64,000 bases of DNA from Kordiimonadales bacterium IMCC3096 (GCA_016865035.1 CP018227.1:1024001-1088000), one strand, 5' to 3'; counted from the stretch's first letter, positions 46,727 through 56,291 are shown. Notes: a model not told the origin generated them from the sequence alone. Made by a program: numbers and translations.

Positions 46727-46809
46727 CCCCGGCCTGCCCTCTCCGCCTCCCGGCCGCCCGTTCAGGATAATCCCGTGGGTGGTCGGCAGGGGGAGAGGGC
46801 AGGCCGGGG
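46727..46809. repeat. REP-like dispersed palindrome, copy 2
   Basis: An 83-bp palindrome with arms CCCCGGCCTGCCCTCTCC...CGGCCGCCC and its near complement around the loop GTTCAGGATAATCCCGT. Inner arms and loop match copy 1 (15741-15820). The outer stem differs, but complementarity is kept on both sides. It sits exactly between two convergent stop codons. Confidence 0.75.
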
Positions 46810-46827
46810 TCGGCGATAAAATACCGC

Positions 46828-47961
46828 TCACTCCCCGCCGAATACCTCAGCGTTGGCCTCGCCCAGCGCGGGCGCGCTGCTGCGCAGGCCGGGGCGATTG
46901 CCGTCGAACTGCAGCGGCAGGCCGATAAGGCCCAGCGGATAGCCGGTCAGATGCTGCACCATGCCCGAGGCAATCGTCTGCGGGTGGGCCAGAACCTCCT
47001 GGGTGGTCTGGGTCGGGGCGCTGGGCACCCCGGCGTCATCCAGAATCCCCTGCCAGTGGCTGCGGGGCTCACGCAGGAAGATGCCGGTCAGCATGGTCTT
47101 CAGTTCCACCCGGTGTGCGTCGCGCTGCGGATTGGTGGCGAAGCGCGGGTCGTTCTTCCACTCCGGGTGACCCAGCGCGTCCGCCAGCTTGAAGAACAGC
47201 CGGTCGTTGGAGGCGGCGACGATCTGGTAGCCGTCGGCGCACTCGAACGCCTCATAGGGGGCAATGCCGCGCACGCCGGAGCCATGCCGTGTCGGTGACT
47301 TGCCGGTGACCTGCGCATCGGCGGAATAGAAGGTCATCCACTGCACCGCGGTCTCGAACAGGGCCGCATCGACCACCCCGCCCTTGCCCGTCACGCCGCG
47401 CCGCAGCAGGGCGGAAAGGATACCGATGGCGCACCACATGCCGGTGCCCATGTCGATGACGGAGATGCCGCACCGCACCGGCGGACGCCCCTCCTCCCCC
47501 GTGACCGACATGATGCCGCCGAAGGCCTGCATCAGCGCGTCATAGCCAGGGCGGTCCTTCAGCGGACCGCTGGCACCAAAGGCGTGCAGGTTGCAGACGA
47601 TCAGACGCGGGTTGAGGCCCAGCAGGGTCTCCGCATCCAGTCCCAGCCGCGCCATGGCACCGGGGCGCATGTTCTGCACCACGATGTCGCCATCGGCGGC
47701 AATGCGTGCCTTCAGCTCGTCCAGCGCCGCCTGGTCCTTCAGGTCAACGGTGATGGAGCGCTTGTTGCGGTTCAGGGCGTGGAAGATCGTCGCCGTGCCG
47801 TCATCGGCGAACGGCGGTCCCCAGACACGGGCGTCGTCGCCCTCCAGCCGCTCCACCTTGATCAGGGTCGCGCCCAGTTCCGCAAGGATCGACCCCGCGA
47901 AAGGCCCCGCGACATTGCTGCCGAATTCGTAAGCCGTCAGTCCTTCCAGAGGCAAGGTCAC
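46828..47961 (-). CDS. CaiB/BaiF family CoA transferase
   Basis: A 377-aa class III CoA transferase, moving CoA between acyl donors and acceptors. It begins with the standard LPLEGLTAYEFGSNVAGPFAGSILAELGATLIKVE-type N-terminus (about 3-36). It has the NRNKRSITVDLKD segment and the catalytic-aspartate region in the GPLKDRPGYDALMQAFGGIMS stretch (Asp in RPGYD). Substrates are unknown; adjacency to an enoyl-CoA hydratase, though convergent, hints at acyl-CoA catabolism. It is divergent from sdaA across 165 bases. Confidence 0.88.
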   Translation of the reverse strand: MTLPLEGLTAYEFGSNVAGPFAGSILAELGATLIKVERLEGDDARVWGPPFADDGTATIFHALNRNKRSITVDLKDQAALDELKARIAADGDIVVQNMRPGAMARLGLDAETLLGLNPRLIVCNLHAFGASGPLKDRPGYDALMQAFGGIMSVTGEEGRPPVRCGISVIDMGTGMWCAIGILSALLRRGVTGKGGVVDAALFETAVQWMTFYSADAQVTGKSPTRHGSGVRGIAPYEAFECADGYQIVAASNDRLFFKLADALGHPEWKNDPRFATNPQRDAHRVELKTMLTGIFLREPRSHWQGILDDAGVPSAPTQTTQEVLAHPQTIASGMVQHLTGYPLGLIGLPLQFDGNRPGLRSSAPALGEANAEVFGGE

Positions 47962-48126
47962 GACCGGTTCTCCCCAAATGTTCCGTCTGTCGCGAACCTA
48001 TGCCCCCGCAGAGGCGATGGTCAAACCGCGATGTCGGTATTGTTGCCGTCCACGCCGTGCATGGACCGCCCCCACGCAAGTACATTGACGCTAGGGTAGG
48101 ACGCGCGCGCTCAGGAGGCTGCACCC

Positions 48127-49524
48127 ATGACCATCAGCGTCTTCGACATGTTCAAGGTCGGCATCGGCCCGTCCAGTTCCCACACCGTCGGCCCGATGTG
48201 GGCCGCGCGCCGCTTCCTTGACGCGCTGGACAGCCGTGCGCTGACGGAGGCCACCGCCCGGGTACGGGTCGACCTCTATGGCTCCCTCGCGCTGACCGGC
48301 CTTGGCCATGCCACCGACAAGGCACTGATCCTGGGCCTGGCGGGCCAGGTGCCGGACAGGGTGGATGCGGACGATGCCGACCGCATGGTGGCGCAGATTC
48401 GCGAGACCGGGCGGATGCTGCTCGACGGGCGGGTGGAGATCGGCTTCGAGCCGCGACGCGACCTCGATTTCCTGCTGACCGAAAGCCTGCCCGAGCATCC
48501 GAACGGCATGGTCTTCGTGGCTGAGGACGCCACCGGCGCGGAACTGCACCGGGAAGTCATCTTCTCCGTCGGCGGCGGCTTCATCCAGGACCAGGCGGAG
48601 ATGCGGGGCGAGACACCGGCCTGGGCGGGACGCAACATCGCGGTACCCCATCCCTTTGCAGGGTCGGTCGAGCTGCTGGAACGGGGTCGGCAGACCGGGC
48701 TGAGCATCGCCGAGATGATGGCCGCGAACGAGGCGGCGATCAGCCCCGGCCTTGATGTTTCAGCGCACCTGATCGAGATCTGGCAGGTGATGGAAAGCTC
48801 CATCGAGCGTGGCTGTCGGGAGACAGGCCTGCTGCCCGGCGGGCTGAAGGTGAAACGCCGCGCCCGTGCCATTCACCAGTCCCTGCTGGCCAGGCCGGAA
48901 GCCAGCATGAAGGACCCGCTGACGGTGATGGACTACATCAACCTCTACGCCCTGGCGGTGAACGAGGAGAATGCGGCCGGGGGCCGGGTCGTCACCGCCC
49001 CCACCAATGGCGCGGCGGGCGTCATCCCCGCCGTGCTGGCCTATTACACCCGCTTCGTGAACAGCGCCTCCGACGCCGGTGTCGTGAAGTTCATGCTCAC
49101 CGCCGCCGCCATCGGCAGCCTCTACAAGCTCAACGCCTCCATCTCGGCGGCGGAGGTCGGCTGTCAGGGCGAAGTCGGCGTCGCCTGCTCCATGGCCGCG
49201 GGCGGTCTCGCCGCGGTGCTGGGCGGCACGAACGAGCAGGTGGAGAACGCAGCGGAGATCGGCATGGAACACAATCTGGGCCTCACCTGCGACCCCATCG
49301 GCGGGCTGGTGCAGATCCCCTGCATCGAACGCAACACCATGGGCGCCATCAAGGCCATCAACGCCGCCCGGCTGGCCCTGAAGGGCGACGGCACCCATTT
49401 CGTCAGCCTGGACCAGGTCATCGAGACCATGCGCGACACCGGCCGCGACATGGCCGCCACCTACAAGGAAACCTCCCTCGGCGGCCTCGCCCTCCGCATC
49501 CCGGTCAGCATGGTGGAGTGTTGA
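48127..49524 (+). CDS. sdaA: L-serine ammonia-lyase, iron-sulfur type
   Basis: This enzyme deaminates L-serine to pyruvate and ammonia using a [4Fe-4S] cluster. The single-chain 465-aa form has the beta domain first ([17 protein letters not shown] near residues 13-29). The alpha domain follows, with [16 protein letters not shown] (cluster cysteines), [24 protein letters not shown] (split at about 380-403), and the tail [24 protein letters not shown] lies nine bases before the ATG. It is monocistronic and convergent with the DUF3883 gene. Confidence 0.96.
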   Translation: MTISVFDMFKVGIGPSSSHTVGPMWAARRFLDALDSRALTEATARVRVDLYGSLALTGLGHATDKALILGLAGQVPDRVDADDADRMVAQIRETGRMLLDGRVEIGFEPRRDLDFLLTESLPEHPNGMVFVAEDATGAELHREVIFSVGGGFIQDQAEMRGETPAWAGRNIAVPHPFAGSVELLERGRQTGLSIAEMMAANEAAISPGLDVSAHLIEIWQVMESSIERGCRETGLLPGGLKVKRRARAIHQSLLARPEASMKDPLTVMDYINLYALAVNEENAAGGRVVTAPTNGAAGVIPAVLAYYTRFVNSASDAGVVKFMLTAAAIGSLYKLNASISAAEVGCQGEVGVACSMAAGGLAAVLGGTNEQVENAAEIGMEHNLGLTCDPIGGLVQIPCIERNTMGAIKAINAARLALKGDGTHFVSLDQVIETMRDTGRDMAATYKETSLGGLALRIPVSMVEC

Positions 49525-49549
49525 GGGACGCAGACGACGGCGATCGAAA

Positions 49550-50395
49550 TCAGAACGACGCCCTGTAGGTGGTCGGTTTCAAATTCACCGACTTTTCCAA
49601 TGGCGGTCGGAGTTCGAAGCCACCGGGTTCATGGCCGAACTGGTAAAGCCGCACCAGGCAGAAGGCGTCGGGACGCTCCTCCGAGAAGCTGAGCTCATTC
49701 TCCGAGATGAAGAACGGCGTGGTGCGGGTGCCGGTGGTCGTCTTGACCTCCAGCAGGCGCTCCCTGCCGCGAAGGTCGAAGGAGTGGATGTCATACCCCG
49801 CGCCGTCGCCCCGTTCCTGCGAAGTCCATTCGACCTTTCGGGCGAGATCATCACGCCCACCAAGTTTCAGGCGCGCCCGTTCGTCATGGAACACCTTCTC
49901 CTCTCCCCGCTTGCCCAGCGCCCTGTTGCGGGCATCCCGTGCTGCGGGGTCGAACTTGCGTACCAATCTCTGCATTTCGGTGCCCAGGACGGTATCAGCT
50001 GCGACCAGCGGCGGTGCGGTTTCAAGAAAGATGATTCCGCTCTCCTGCAATCCCTGCGGCGGTCGCAACGCTTCTGCGGTCGCGACGGTTTCCGGCTGCT
50101 TCGTCAGATAGCGTTCGATGCCTGCGGGCAGGGCGGTCTTCTGGTAGTTCTTTGCGGGCTTGTAGCCCCAGATCCATGGCAGGCTGAGTTCTCGCAGAAC
50201 GGCACTGATGTTCTGGTGCTTGAATTCGATGGAACCGTCAGAGCGCTTGACGAACTGCTGCAACGCCCGCCGACGCTCGGTCTTGTTGTAACGTTCGCCG
50301 GCAAGCTCCAGCCGCAGCATGGCGAAGTAGTCGGCAACGATCAGGTCGATCTCGCGATCGCTCCAGTCCTGACCCGCTGGCGACTCTCCGCTCAT
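49550..50395 (-). CDS. DUF3883-type protein, nuclease-like domain
   Basis: A 281-aa protein of unknown function. Residues about 10-85 carry a conserved helical module with the segments DYFAMLRLELAGERYNK and SIEFKHQNISAVLREL, seen in bacterial restriction-like proteins. The C-terminal half is DUF3883-like and resembles a PD-(D/E)xK nuclease: GKRGEE (Glu165), GAGYDIHSFD (Asp202) and LLEVKTTTG (Glu216, Lys218). The spacing fits an active site. No methyltransferase or partner gene is adjacent. Its base composition looks a little less GC-rich than its neighbours, consistent with transfer, but I have not computed this. Confidence 0.75.
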   Translation of the reverse strand: MSGESPAGQDWSDREIDLIVADYFAMLRLELAGERYNKTERRRALQQFVKRSDGSIEFKHQNISAVLRELSLPWIWGYKPAKNYQKTALPAGIERYLTKQPETVATAEALRPPQGLQESGIIFLETAPPLVAADTVLGTEMQRLVRKFDPAARDARNRALGKRGEEKVFHDERARLKLGGRDDLARKVEWTSQERGDGAGYDIHSFDLRGRERLLEVKTTTGTRTTPFFISENELSFSEERPDAFCLVRLYQFGHEPGGFELRPPLEKSVNLKPTTYRASF

Positions 50396-50410
50396 GACAC
50401 CTGATCGTCC

Positions 50411-51530
50411 CTATCCCGCCTCCGCCTCGCCGCCGCCGACGCGCTGGGCGAGGGCGGCTTCCATGAAGGCGTCGAGGTCGCCGTTGAGGACGTCCTGGGT
50501 ATTGCCGGTTTCCTCGCCCGTGCGCAGGTCCTTCACCATCTGGTAGGGGTGCAGGACGTAGGAGCGGATCTGGTGGCCCCAGCCGATGTCGCCCTTGGCG
50601 TCGTGCAGGGCCTGCTTCTCGGCTTCCCGGATCTGCAGCTCACGCTCGTAGAGGCGCGCCTTCAGCATCGACATGGCGGCGGCGCGGTTCTTGTGCTGGC
50701 TGCGGTCATTCTGGCACTGCACGACGATCCCGGTCGGCTCATGCGTGATACGCACCGCCGAATCGGTCCGGTTGACGTGCTGGCCACCCGCGCCCGACGC
50801 CCGGTAGGTGTCGACCCGCAGGTCCTTGTCCTCGATCTCGATGTCGATCTCGTCATCGATGGCCGGGAACGCCCCGACGGAGGCAAAGCTGGTGTGGCGG
50901 CGGCTCTGCGAATCATAGGGCGAAATCCGCACCAGGCGGTGCACGCCGCTCTCCGACTTCAGCCAGCCATAGGCGTTGTGGCCCTGGACCCGCACGGTGG
51001 CGGACTTGATGCCGGCCTCCTCACCGCCCGATTCCTCGATCCATTCGATCTTGTAGCCGCGCTTCTCCGCCCAGCGCACATACATGCGCAGCAGCATCTC
51101 CGCCCAGTCCTGGCTTTCGGTGCCACCGGCACCCGCATGGACTTCCAGATAGCTGTCGTTGCTGTCGGCTTCCCCCGAAAGCAGGGCCTCCAGCGACAGG
51201 CGGTCGACCTGTTCCTTCATGCGGCGCAGGGTGGCCTCGGCCTCCTCCACGGTGGCGGCGTCGTCCTCTTCCTCCCCCAGCAGAATCAACTCCGCGGAGT
51301 CATCCAGTTCCTGTTCGAGTTCGCGTTGCCGGGTGATCGACTGGTCGAGCGTCGTGCGCTCCTTCATCAGCGCCTGGGCCCGGTCCGCGTCGTTCCACAG
51401 GTCCGGATCCTCGGCGAGGGCATTCAGTTCATCGAGACGGCGAAGGGACTGATCCCAGTCAAAGACGCCTCCTCAGCAGTTCCAGTGACTGCTTGATGTC
51501 GGCGACCAATTGTTCGGTTTCGGCGCGCAT
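50411..51530 (-). CDS. prfB: peptide chain release factor 2, with programmed +1 frameshift
   Basis: RF2 recognises UGA and UAA stops. Translation starts at ATG 51530 and reads 23 codons to an in-frame TGA (51461-51459). A +1 shift at CTT continues in the frame that runs to 50411, giving about 372 aa. The main part has the coiled coil (about 30-110), the SPF-equivalent anticodon loop region, and the GGQ motif as [13 protein letters not shown]. The N-terminal peptide and the Asp-Trp-Asp that follows the shift match RF2 proteins. Without the shift only a 318-aa fragment from an internal ATG would be predicted. Confidence 0.96.
51458..51473 (-). other. RF2 autoregulatory frameshift site
   Basis: The minus strand reads AGGAGGCGTCTTTGAC: an internal Shine-Dalgarno AGGAGG, three bases, then CTT TGA C. 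This is the same layout as the classical prfB recoding site, where slow decoding of UGA by scarce RF2 allows a +1 shift from CUU to UUU. Confidence 0.95.
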
Positions 51531-51630
51531 GGCCAGTACAACCCCTTGGAAGGTATCGGAAAATCAGGTTCGGAGGCGGGAAGATACACGATGCGGCGCA
51601 ACAGGGAAACCGGATGCGCCGCGCAGGGTG

Positions 51631-52911
51631 TCAGAAGTGGTCCAGCAGGCGGTACCAGAGACGCCCGAGCGTGACCAGCGGGCGCCGCAGCAGCGGCCCG
51701 CCCGGAAAGTCCCTGTGCGCCACATCCGCCATGACGCGGAAGCCGCTGTCGTCGCCCCGGATCGCCTCCGCAATCAGCTTTCCGGCGATGCCGGTGACCG
51801 CCACACCCTGGCCGGAGAAGCCCTGCGCATACCAGACCCGCCGCCCCACACGCCCCAGATCCGGCAGGCGGTTCATGGTGATGGAGACCTTGCCGCCCCA
51901 GACCTCCCCCACCGGCACGTCGGCCAGTTCAGGGTAGGTCATGGCGATACGACGGCGCAGCAGCCCGGCGGCCTGCGGCCCATCCTCCCGCCCCAGATAG
52001 CTGACGCCGCCACCGAACAGCAGCCGGTTGTCTGCCGTGAAACGGAAGTAGTCGAGGACATTGTTGTCGTCGCAGACGCATTCATTGCCAGGCAGCAGCC
52101 GCTCCCTGACCTCCATCGGCAGGGGCGCGGTGGTCATGACCCAGGTGCCGACCCCCAGCGCGCGTGGTTCAACCGCGGGCAGCAGCCCGTCCAGATAGGC
52201 ATTGGCGGCAACAACGACATGCTCGGCGCGGATCGTGCCCCGATCTGTGGTGACGATGCCCTGTTCGGCGTCCACGGCGGTGGCCGCCACGTTCTCATGC
52301 AGTTTCGCACCCGCCGCTGTCGCCGCGCGCGCGAGGCCGAGACAGTATTTCAGGCTGTGCAGGTGACCGGCGGAAGGGTCGAGCAGACCCCCATGAAACC
52401 GGTCCGAGCCGGTCAGGTCGATGGCTTCGGCCCGGTCAAGCACATGCAGCCGGTCGAGACCGAAGACATCCCGCAGGGCATCGCGCTCCGCCACCATGTG
52501 TTTCATGCGCGATGGCTTTACCGCGCCGAAGAAGAACCCGCGCGCCAGGTCGCAGTCGATGCGGTACTGCGCCACCCGCGCATCGATCAGCCGGATCGCC
52601 TGCTCCGAAAGGTCGAACAGCGCCCGTGCCGTTTCCCGGTCGCAGAGGTCCAGCAGGCCGGTGGCGCCCGGTGCCAGCCCGGTATTGATCTGCCCGCCGT
52701 TTCGCCCGCTGGCACCGCCACCGATCCGCCCGGCATCGATCAGCCGGACATCCACACCCTGTTCCGCCAGCTCCAGCGCGACGCTGACGCCGGTCAGACC
52801 ACCGCCGACAACGCAGACCTCTGCCTCGACATCGCCGTCAGGCAGGTCCGCGAACACTGGCCGGCGCACCGTGGCCTCGTAGTAGGACCATGCTTCGGGT
52901 GGGATGCTCAT
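51631..52911 (-). CDS. FAD-dependent amino acid/polyamine oxidase (PuuB/DadA-like)
   Basis: The 426-aa protein (ATG 52911) is a DAO-fold flavoenzyme. The FAD-binding motif VVGGGLTGVSVALELAEQG is near residues 34-52, GGGASGRNGGQINTGL follows (the RNGG segment is typical of PuuB-like oxidases), and the C-terminal AQGFSGQGVAVTGIAGKLIAEA closes the FAD site. The N-terminus SYYEATVRRP resembles gamma-glutamylputrescine oxidases. The substrate is inferred from this resemblance only; no other putrescine genes are nearby. It is divergent from the SLC13-type transporter. Confidence 0.85.
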   Translation of the reverse strand: MSIPPEAWSYYEATVRRPVFADLPDGDVEAEVCVVGGGLTGVSVALELAEQGVDVRLIDAGRIGGGASGRNGGQINTGLAPGATGLLDLCDRETARALFDLSEQAIRLIDARVAQYRIDCDLARGFFFGAVKPSRMKHMVAERDALRDVFGLDRLHVLDRAEAIDLTGSDRFHGGLLDPSAGHLHSLKYCLGLARAATAAGAKLHENVAATAVDAEQGIVTTDRGTIRAEHVVVAANAYLDGLLPAVEPRALGVGTWVMTTAPLPMEVRERLLPGNECVCDDNNVLDYFRFTADNRLLFGGGVSYLGREDGPQAAGLLRRRIAMTYPELADVPVGEVWGGKVSITMNRLPDLGRVGRRVWYAQGFSGQGVAVTGIAGKLIAEAIRGDDSGFRVMADVAHRDFPGGPLLRRPLVTLGRLWYRLLDHF

Positions 52912-53044
52912 ACGCGCCTCATACGCCTCCCCCGCGCAGCGGGCAAGCCACGGAGACAGGCATTGCAACATCCCTGCCCTACGCCATATTGGCTCGGTCC
53001 GGGAAGGTCGCGTGACCGCAGGCATCCGGAGGGGGAACAGGTCC

Positions 53045-54898
53045 ATGGCGGCCATCGAGCCGACTTTGCAGATGTGGCTGGTCTTCGGCATCATCGCCGT
53101 GGCGGTGGTGGCCTATGCGACGGAGCGGTTCTCCATCGAGATGGTGTCCCTGTGCGTCGTGGCCTTCCTGTCGGCACTGTTCTTCCACATGCCGCAGGCG
53201 GCGCAGCCGGGCCTGCCGGAGATCACCACCACGACGCTGCTGGCGGGGCTGGCTGATCCGGCCCTGATATCGGTACTCGCCCTGATGGTCGTCGGGCAGG
53301 GAATCGTGCGGACGGGCGCGCTGGACGGGTCCGCGCGCAGGATGGTGTCACTGCGGCGGAAACACCCCTTCCTGGCCGTTGCGGCGGCCCTGAGCGCTGT
53401 CATGGCACTCAGCGGTTTCCTCAACAACACGCCGGTCGTGGTCATCTTCATTCCGATCATGGTCGTCATCGCCGACCGGATGCGGCGCAGCGCCAGTGGC
53501 CTGATGATCCCGCTCAGCTATGCCGCGATCCTGGGCGGCATGACCACGGTCATCGGCTCGTCCACCAACCTGCTGGTCTCCGCCGCTGCCGTCCGCGCCG
53601 GTCAGCCGAAGATCGAGTTCTTCGACATCACCGCCATCGGCATCGTGCTGGCCGGGGTCGGCATGATCTACGTCATCTTCGTTGCCCCAAGACTGCTGCC
53701 GGACCGTGCAACCCTGGCCCAGTCCCTGACCCATGGTGTGGAGGGGCGGCAGTTCATCGCCCAGATCGATGTTCGCGACGGATCGTCCCTGGTGGGCGAG
53801 AAACCGCGCGCGGGACTGTTCCCCAGCATGCCCGGCATCACCGTGCGCCTGATCCAGCGGGGGGAGGAGCAGATGCTCCCCCCGTTCGACGAGATCGAGT
53901 TGCAGGTCGGCGACGAGCTGATCATCGCCGCCACGCGCAAGTCGATCACCGAGGCCATGGCAAGGACGCCGGATATGCTGCAGGCGATGCATGCCAGCGA
54001 CGACCTGCCCCCGCCGGAAGGCGATGACGCGCCGATGGACCGCGACTTCCTGCTGGCGGAAGTCATCGTCGCTCCGGCCAGCCGGATGATCGGACGCAAT
54101 CTGGCACAGATCGTCTTTCACACCCGCACCCGTTGTACGGTCCTGGGTATCCAGCGCCGCAGCCGCATGATCCGGCAGGGCCTGAACGATATCCGTCTGG
54201 AGGCGGGCGATGTGCTGCTGACGCTGGGGCACCGCAGCGACGTGCACAGGCTGCGGTTCAACCGGGATGTCATCCTGCAGGAATGGTCGGCCTATGACCT
54301 GCCGGCGCGGGAACTGGCGAAGCGGGCGGCGCTGATCTTCGGCGCTGTCGTGGCGACGGCGGCGACCGGCATCCTGCCCATCGTCGTGGCGGCCCTTGGC
54401 GGGGCGGTGCTGATGCTGGCCACCGGCTGCCTGAACATCCACCAGGCCTCCCGCGCACTGGACCGGCGAGTGGCCGTGCTGGTCTGGGCCGCACTTGCCA
54501 TGGGCACCGCGCTGCATGGCACCGGCGGTGCCGACTATGTGGCGCAGCAATTGATGGCGGTGCTGGACGGTGCGCCGCCGGTGGTGATCCTCTCCAGCTT
54601 CTTCCTGCTGGTCGCCTGCTTCACCAACGTATTGTCGAACAACGCCACTGCGGTGCTGTTCACCCCCATCGGCATCGGCCTGGCGGACCAGCTGGGGGTG
54701 CCGCCGGTGGCTTTCGTCTACGCTACCCTGTTCGGGGCCAACTGTTCCTTCGCGACCCCGATGGGCTATCAGACCAACCTCCTGGTCATGGGCCCCGGCC
54801 ATTACCGGTTCAGCGACTATGTGAAGGCGGGACTGCCCCTGCTGGTGCTGATCTGGCTCACGTTCACATGCGTTGCGGCCCTGACATTCGACCTTTGA
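53045..54898 (+). CDS. SLC13/DASS-type permease with two RCK_C (TrkA-C) domains
   Basis: A 617-aa inner-membrane transporter. ATG 53045 follows GGAGGGGG. The N-terminal membrane half (about 1-215) has the ALSGFLNNTPVVVIFIPIM segment with the conserved Asn-Asn-Thr, and IGSSTNLLVSAAAV. Two cytosolic RCK_C domains follow (about 225-310 and 345-415), then a second membrane half (about 425-617) with the repeat motifs LSNNATAVLFTPIG and ATPMGYQTNLLVMGPG. The inverted-repeat layout is that of the DASS family (anion transport, for example sulfate or dicarboxylate). The RCK_C domains suggest ligand gating. Confidence 0.88.
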   Translation: MAAIEPTLQMWLVFGIIAVAVVAYATERFSIEMVSLCVVAFLSALFFHMPQAAQPGLPEITTTTLLAGLADPALISVLALMVVGQGIVRTGALDGSARRMVSLRRKHPFLAVAAALSAVMALSGFLNNTPVVVIFIPIMVVIADRMRRSASGLMIPLSYAAILGGMTTVIGSSTNLLVSAAAVRAGQPKIEFFDITAIGIVLAGVGMIYVIFVAPRLLPDRATLAQSLTHGVEGRQFIAQIDVRDGSSLVGEKPRAGLFPSMPGITVRLIQRGEEQMLPPFDEIELQVGDELIIAATRKSITEAMARTPDMLQAMHASDDLPPPEGDDAPMDRDFLLAEVIVAPASRMIGRNLAQIVFHTRTRCTVLGIQRRSRMIRQGLNDIRLEAGDVLLTLGHRSDVHRLRFNRDVILQEWSAYDLPARELAKRAALIFGAVVATAATGILPIVVAALGGAVLMLATGCLNIHQASRALDRRVAVLVWAALAMGTALHGTGGADYVAQQLMAVLDGAPPVVILSSFFLLVACFTNVLSNNATAVLFTPIGIGLADQLGVPPVAFVYATLFGANCSFATPMGYQTNLLVMGPGHYRFSDYVKAGLPLLVLIWLTFTCVAALTFDL

Positions 54899-55054
54899 GC
54901 CATTCGGTGCGATGATACGCGCACCAGTGGCGTATCCGCGTACCGTTCCGCCAGTTCTACGGCCCGAGGCGCGCGGTCAGGGCAGGGTTTCGCGCGCACT
55001 GCGGAATGGCGGCCTTGGTGCCCTGGTCCTGTGGCCCGTGGGGAGCCCGAGCAG

Positions 55055-55576
55055 ATGAACGCGATCTGGCAACCGTTCGACCGTCAATACCAGTCCCTGG
55101 GTGTGGCGCCGGATTTCAACATTGATCTGACGCTGCAGTTCGACAACAAGCTGCCGGACTCACTGCTCGACCTCTGGACTTCCCGCTGCACTGCAGGCCA
55201 ACTGCCGGCACGTCGGGACTTCGACATGGACAGCCTGCGCCCCTATCTCGGCTGGTTGTGCCTGCAGCGCGTCACCCCGGACCGGTCCGACATGGTCCTC
55301 TCCCTGGTCGGCACCAACATTGTCCGGAACGTGGGACGCGACTCGACCGGGAAGAAGCTGAGCGAGGTCCTGCCGGAGGGCGTGCGGAACATCTCCATGC
55401 AGCTCCTCAGGTATCCACGTCCCCTGCGCCTCTGGGGTCCGGCCGCCTGGCGAAAACGCGAGTTCCTGCGGCACGAGGCCCTGATGCTGCCCCTCGCCCA
55501 CGATGGCGTCGAAGTGGATCAGGTGATGATACTGGCAATGTTCTACAGCCCTCCCGACACGCCACACCGCACCTGA
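55055..55576 (+). CDS. PAS-like sensor-domain protein, copy 1
   Basis: A 173-aa cytosolic protein made of one domain of the PAS-like group found in many Rhodospirillales proteins. The segments are LLDLWTSRCTAGQLPARRDFD, LRPYLGWLCLQRV, SLVGTNIVRNVGRDSTGKKLSEV and EALMLPLAHDGVEVDQVM. It has no output domain. ATG 55055 is preferred over GTG 55031 because of the GGGGAG nine bases upstream. It is about half identical by eye to the next gene, so the two are tandem paralogues. Ligand and role are unknown. Confidence 0.75.
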   Translation: MNAIWQPFDRQYQSLGVAPDFNIDLTLQFDNKLPDSLLDLWTSRCTAGQLPARRDFDMDSLRPYLGWLCLQRVTPDRSDMVLSLVGTNIVRNVGRDSTGKKLSEVLPEGVRNISMQLLRYPRPLRLWGPAAWRKREFLRHEALMLPLAHDGVEVDQVMILAMFYSPPDTPHRT

Positions 55577-55796
55577 CGGATACGACATGATTCCCGACCG
55601 CCGGTCGGCATGGCGAGAACCGGACTGCGACACCGGGTCCGTGGGTTGTGCCGGTCCGGCTCTGGACAAAGCATGCCACCAGGGATAAGGCCGGTCGCGA
55701 AAACGGGATGTCCGTCGCGGCTCCTCCACCCAGAACGAGAAGTTGCTGGCCTCCGTCCGATTGAGCGGCGCAGGGCGCACCAGTGAAAAGGCAGAC

Positions 55797-56291
55797 ATGA
55801 ATCGCACCTGGCCCGCCCAAGATTCCCGACTGGAAGCACTTTCCGCCCCACCAGAGTTCTATCTGGACCCCGCACTGGCATTTGATGACCCACTGGTCGC
55901 CTCCCTGCTGACCCTCTGGGAAAGCCGGTATGTCGGCGAAAGATTGCCCGCGCGGTCCGATTTCACAGTGACGGAGCTTCAGCCCTACTTCGGATGGCTC
56001 TGCCTGCTGCGCGTCAACCCGGACCGGCAGGACCTGGTCTATTCACTGGTCGGCACCCGCATCGTCGATCTGGTCGGTCGGGACAACACCGGCAAGGCCG
56101 TGGGCGCGTCCATGCCGTCCTGGGCGCTGGAGACCTACCTGTGCCTCATGGACACCCCCCGGCCAGTCCGGAGCTGGGGCACCGTCAACTGGCGTGGGCG
56201 TGACTTCCTGAAACAGGAATCCCTGATGCTGCCGCTGGCCACCGATGGCCGGACAGTTGACCAGTTCCTGACCATCATGACCGTCCGCTGA
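55797..56291 (+). CDS. PAS-like sensor-domain protein, copy 2
   Basis: A 164-aa paralogue of the preceding gene. It shares the motif order LLTLWESRYVGERLPARSDFT, LQPYFGWLCLLRVNPDR, SLVGTRIVDLVGRDNTGKAVG and ESLMLPLATDGRTVDQFLTIM. ATG 55797 is used because AAGG precedes it and the first conserved residues then follow closely. The 220 bases between the copies hold no obvious gene or strong terminator. Function is unknown; no kinase or regulator is adjacent. Confidence 0.75.
   Translation: MNRTWPAQDSRLEALSAPPEFYLDPALAFDDPLVASLLTLWESRYVGERLPARSDFTVTELQPYFGWLCLLRVNPDRQDLVYSLVGTRIVDLVGRDNTGKAVGASMPSWALETYLCLMDTPRPVRSWGTVNWRGRDFLKQESLMLPLATDGRTVDQFLTIMTVR

Noticed and set aside
50411-51367. A truncated RF2 starting at the internal ATG
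   Set aside because: The frameshift signal upstream and the matching N-terminal peptide show the full gene begins at 51530.
51493-53256. A 587-codon open frame on the plus strand spanning prfB and the oxidase
   Set aside because: Antisense to well-supported genes on the minus strand, without motifs.
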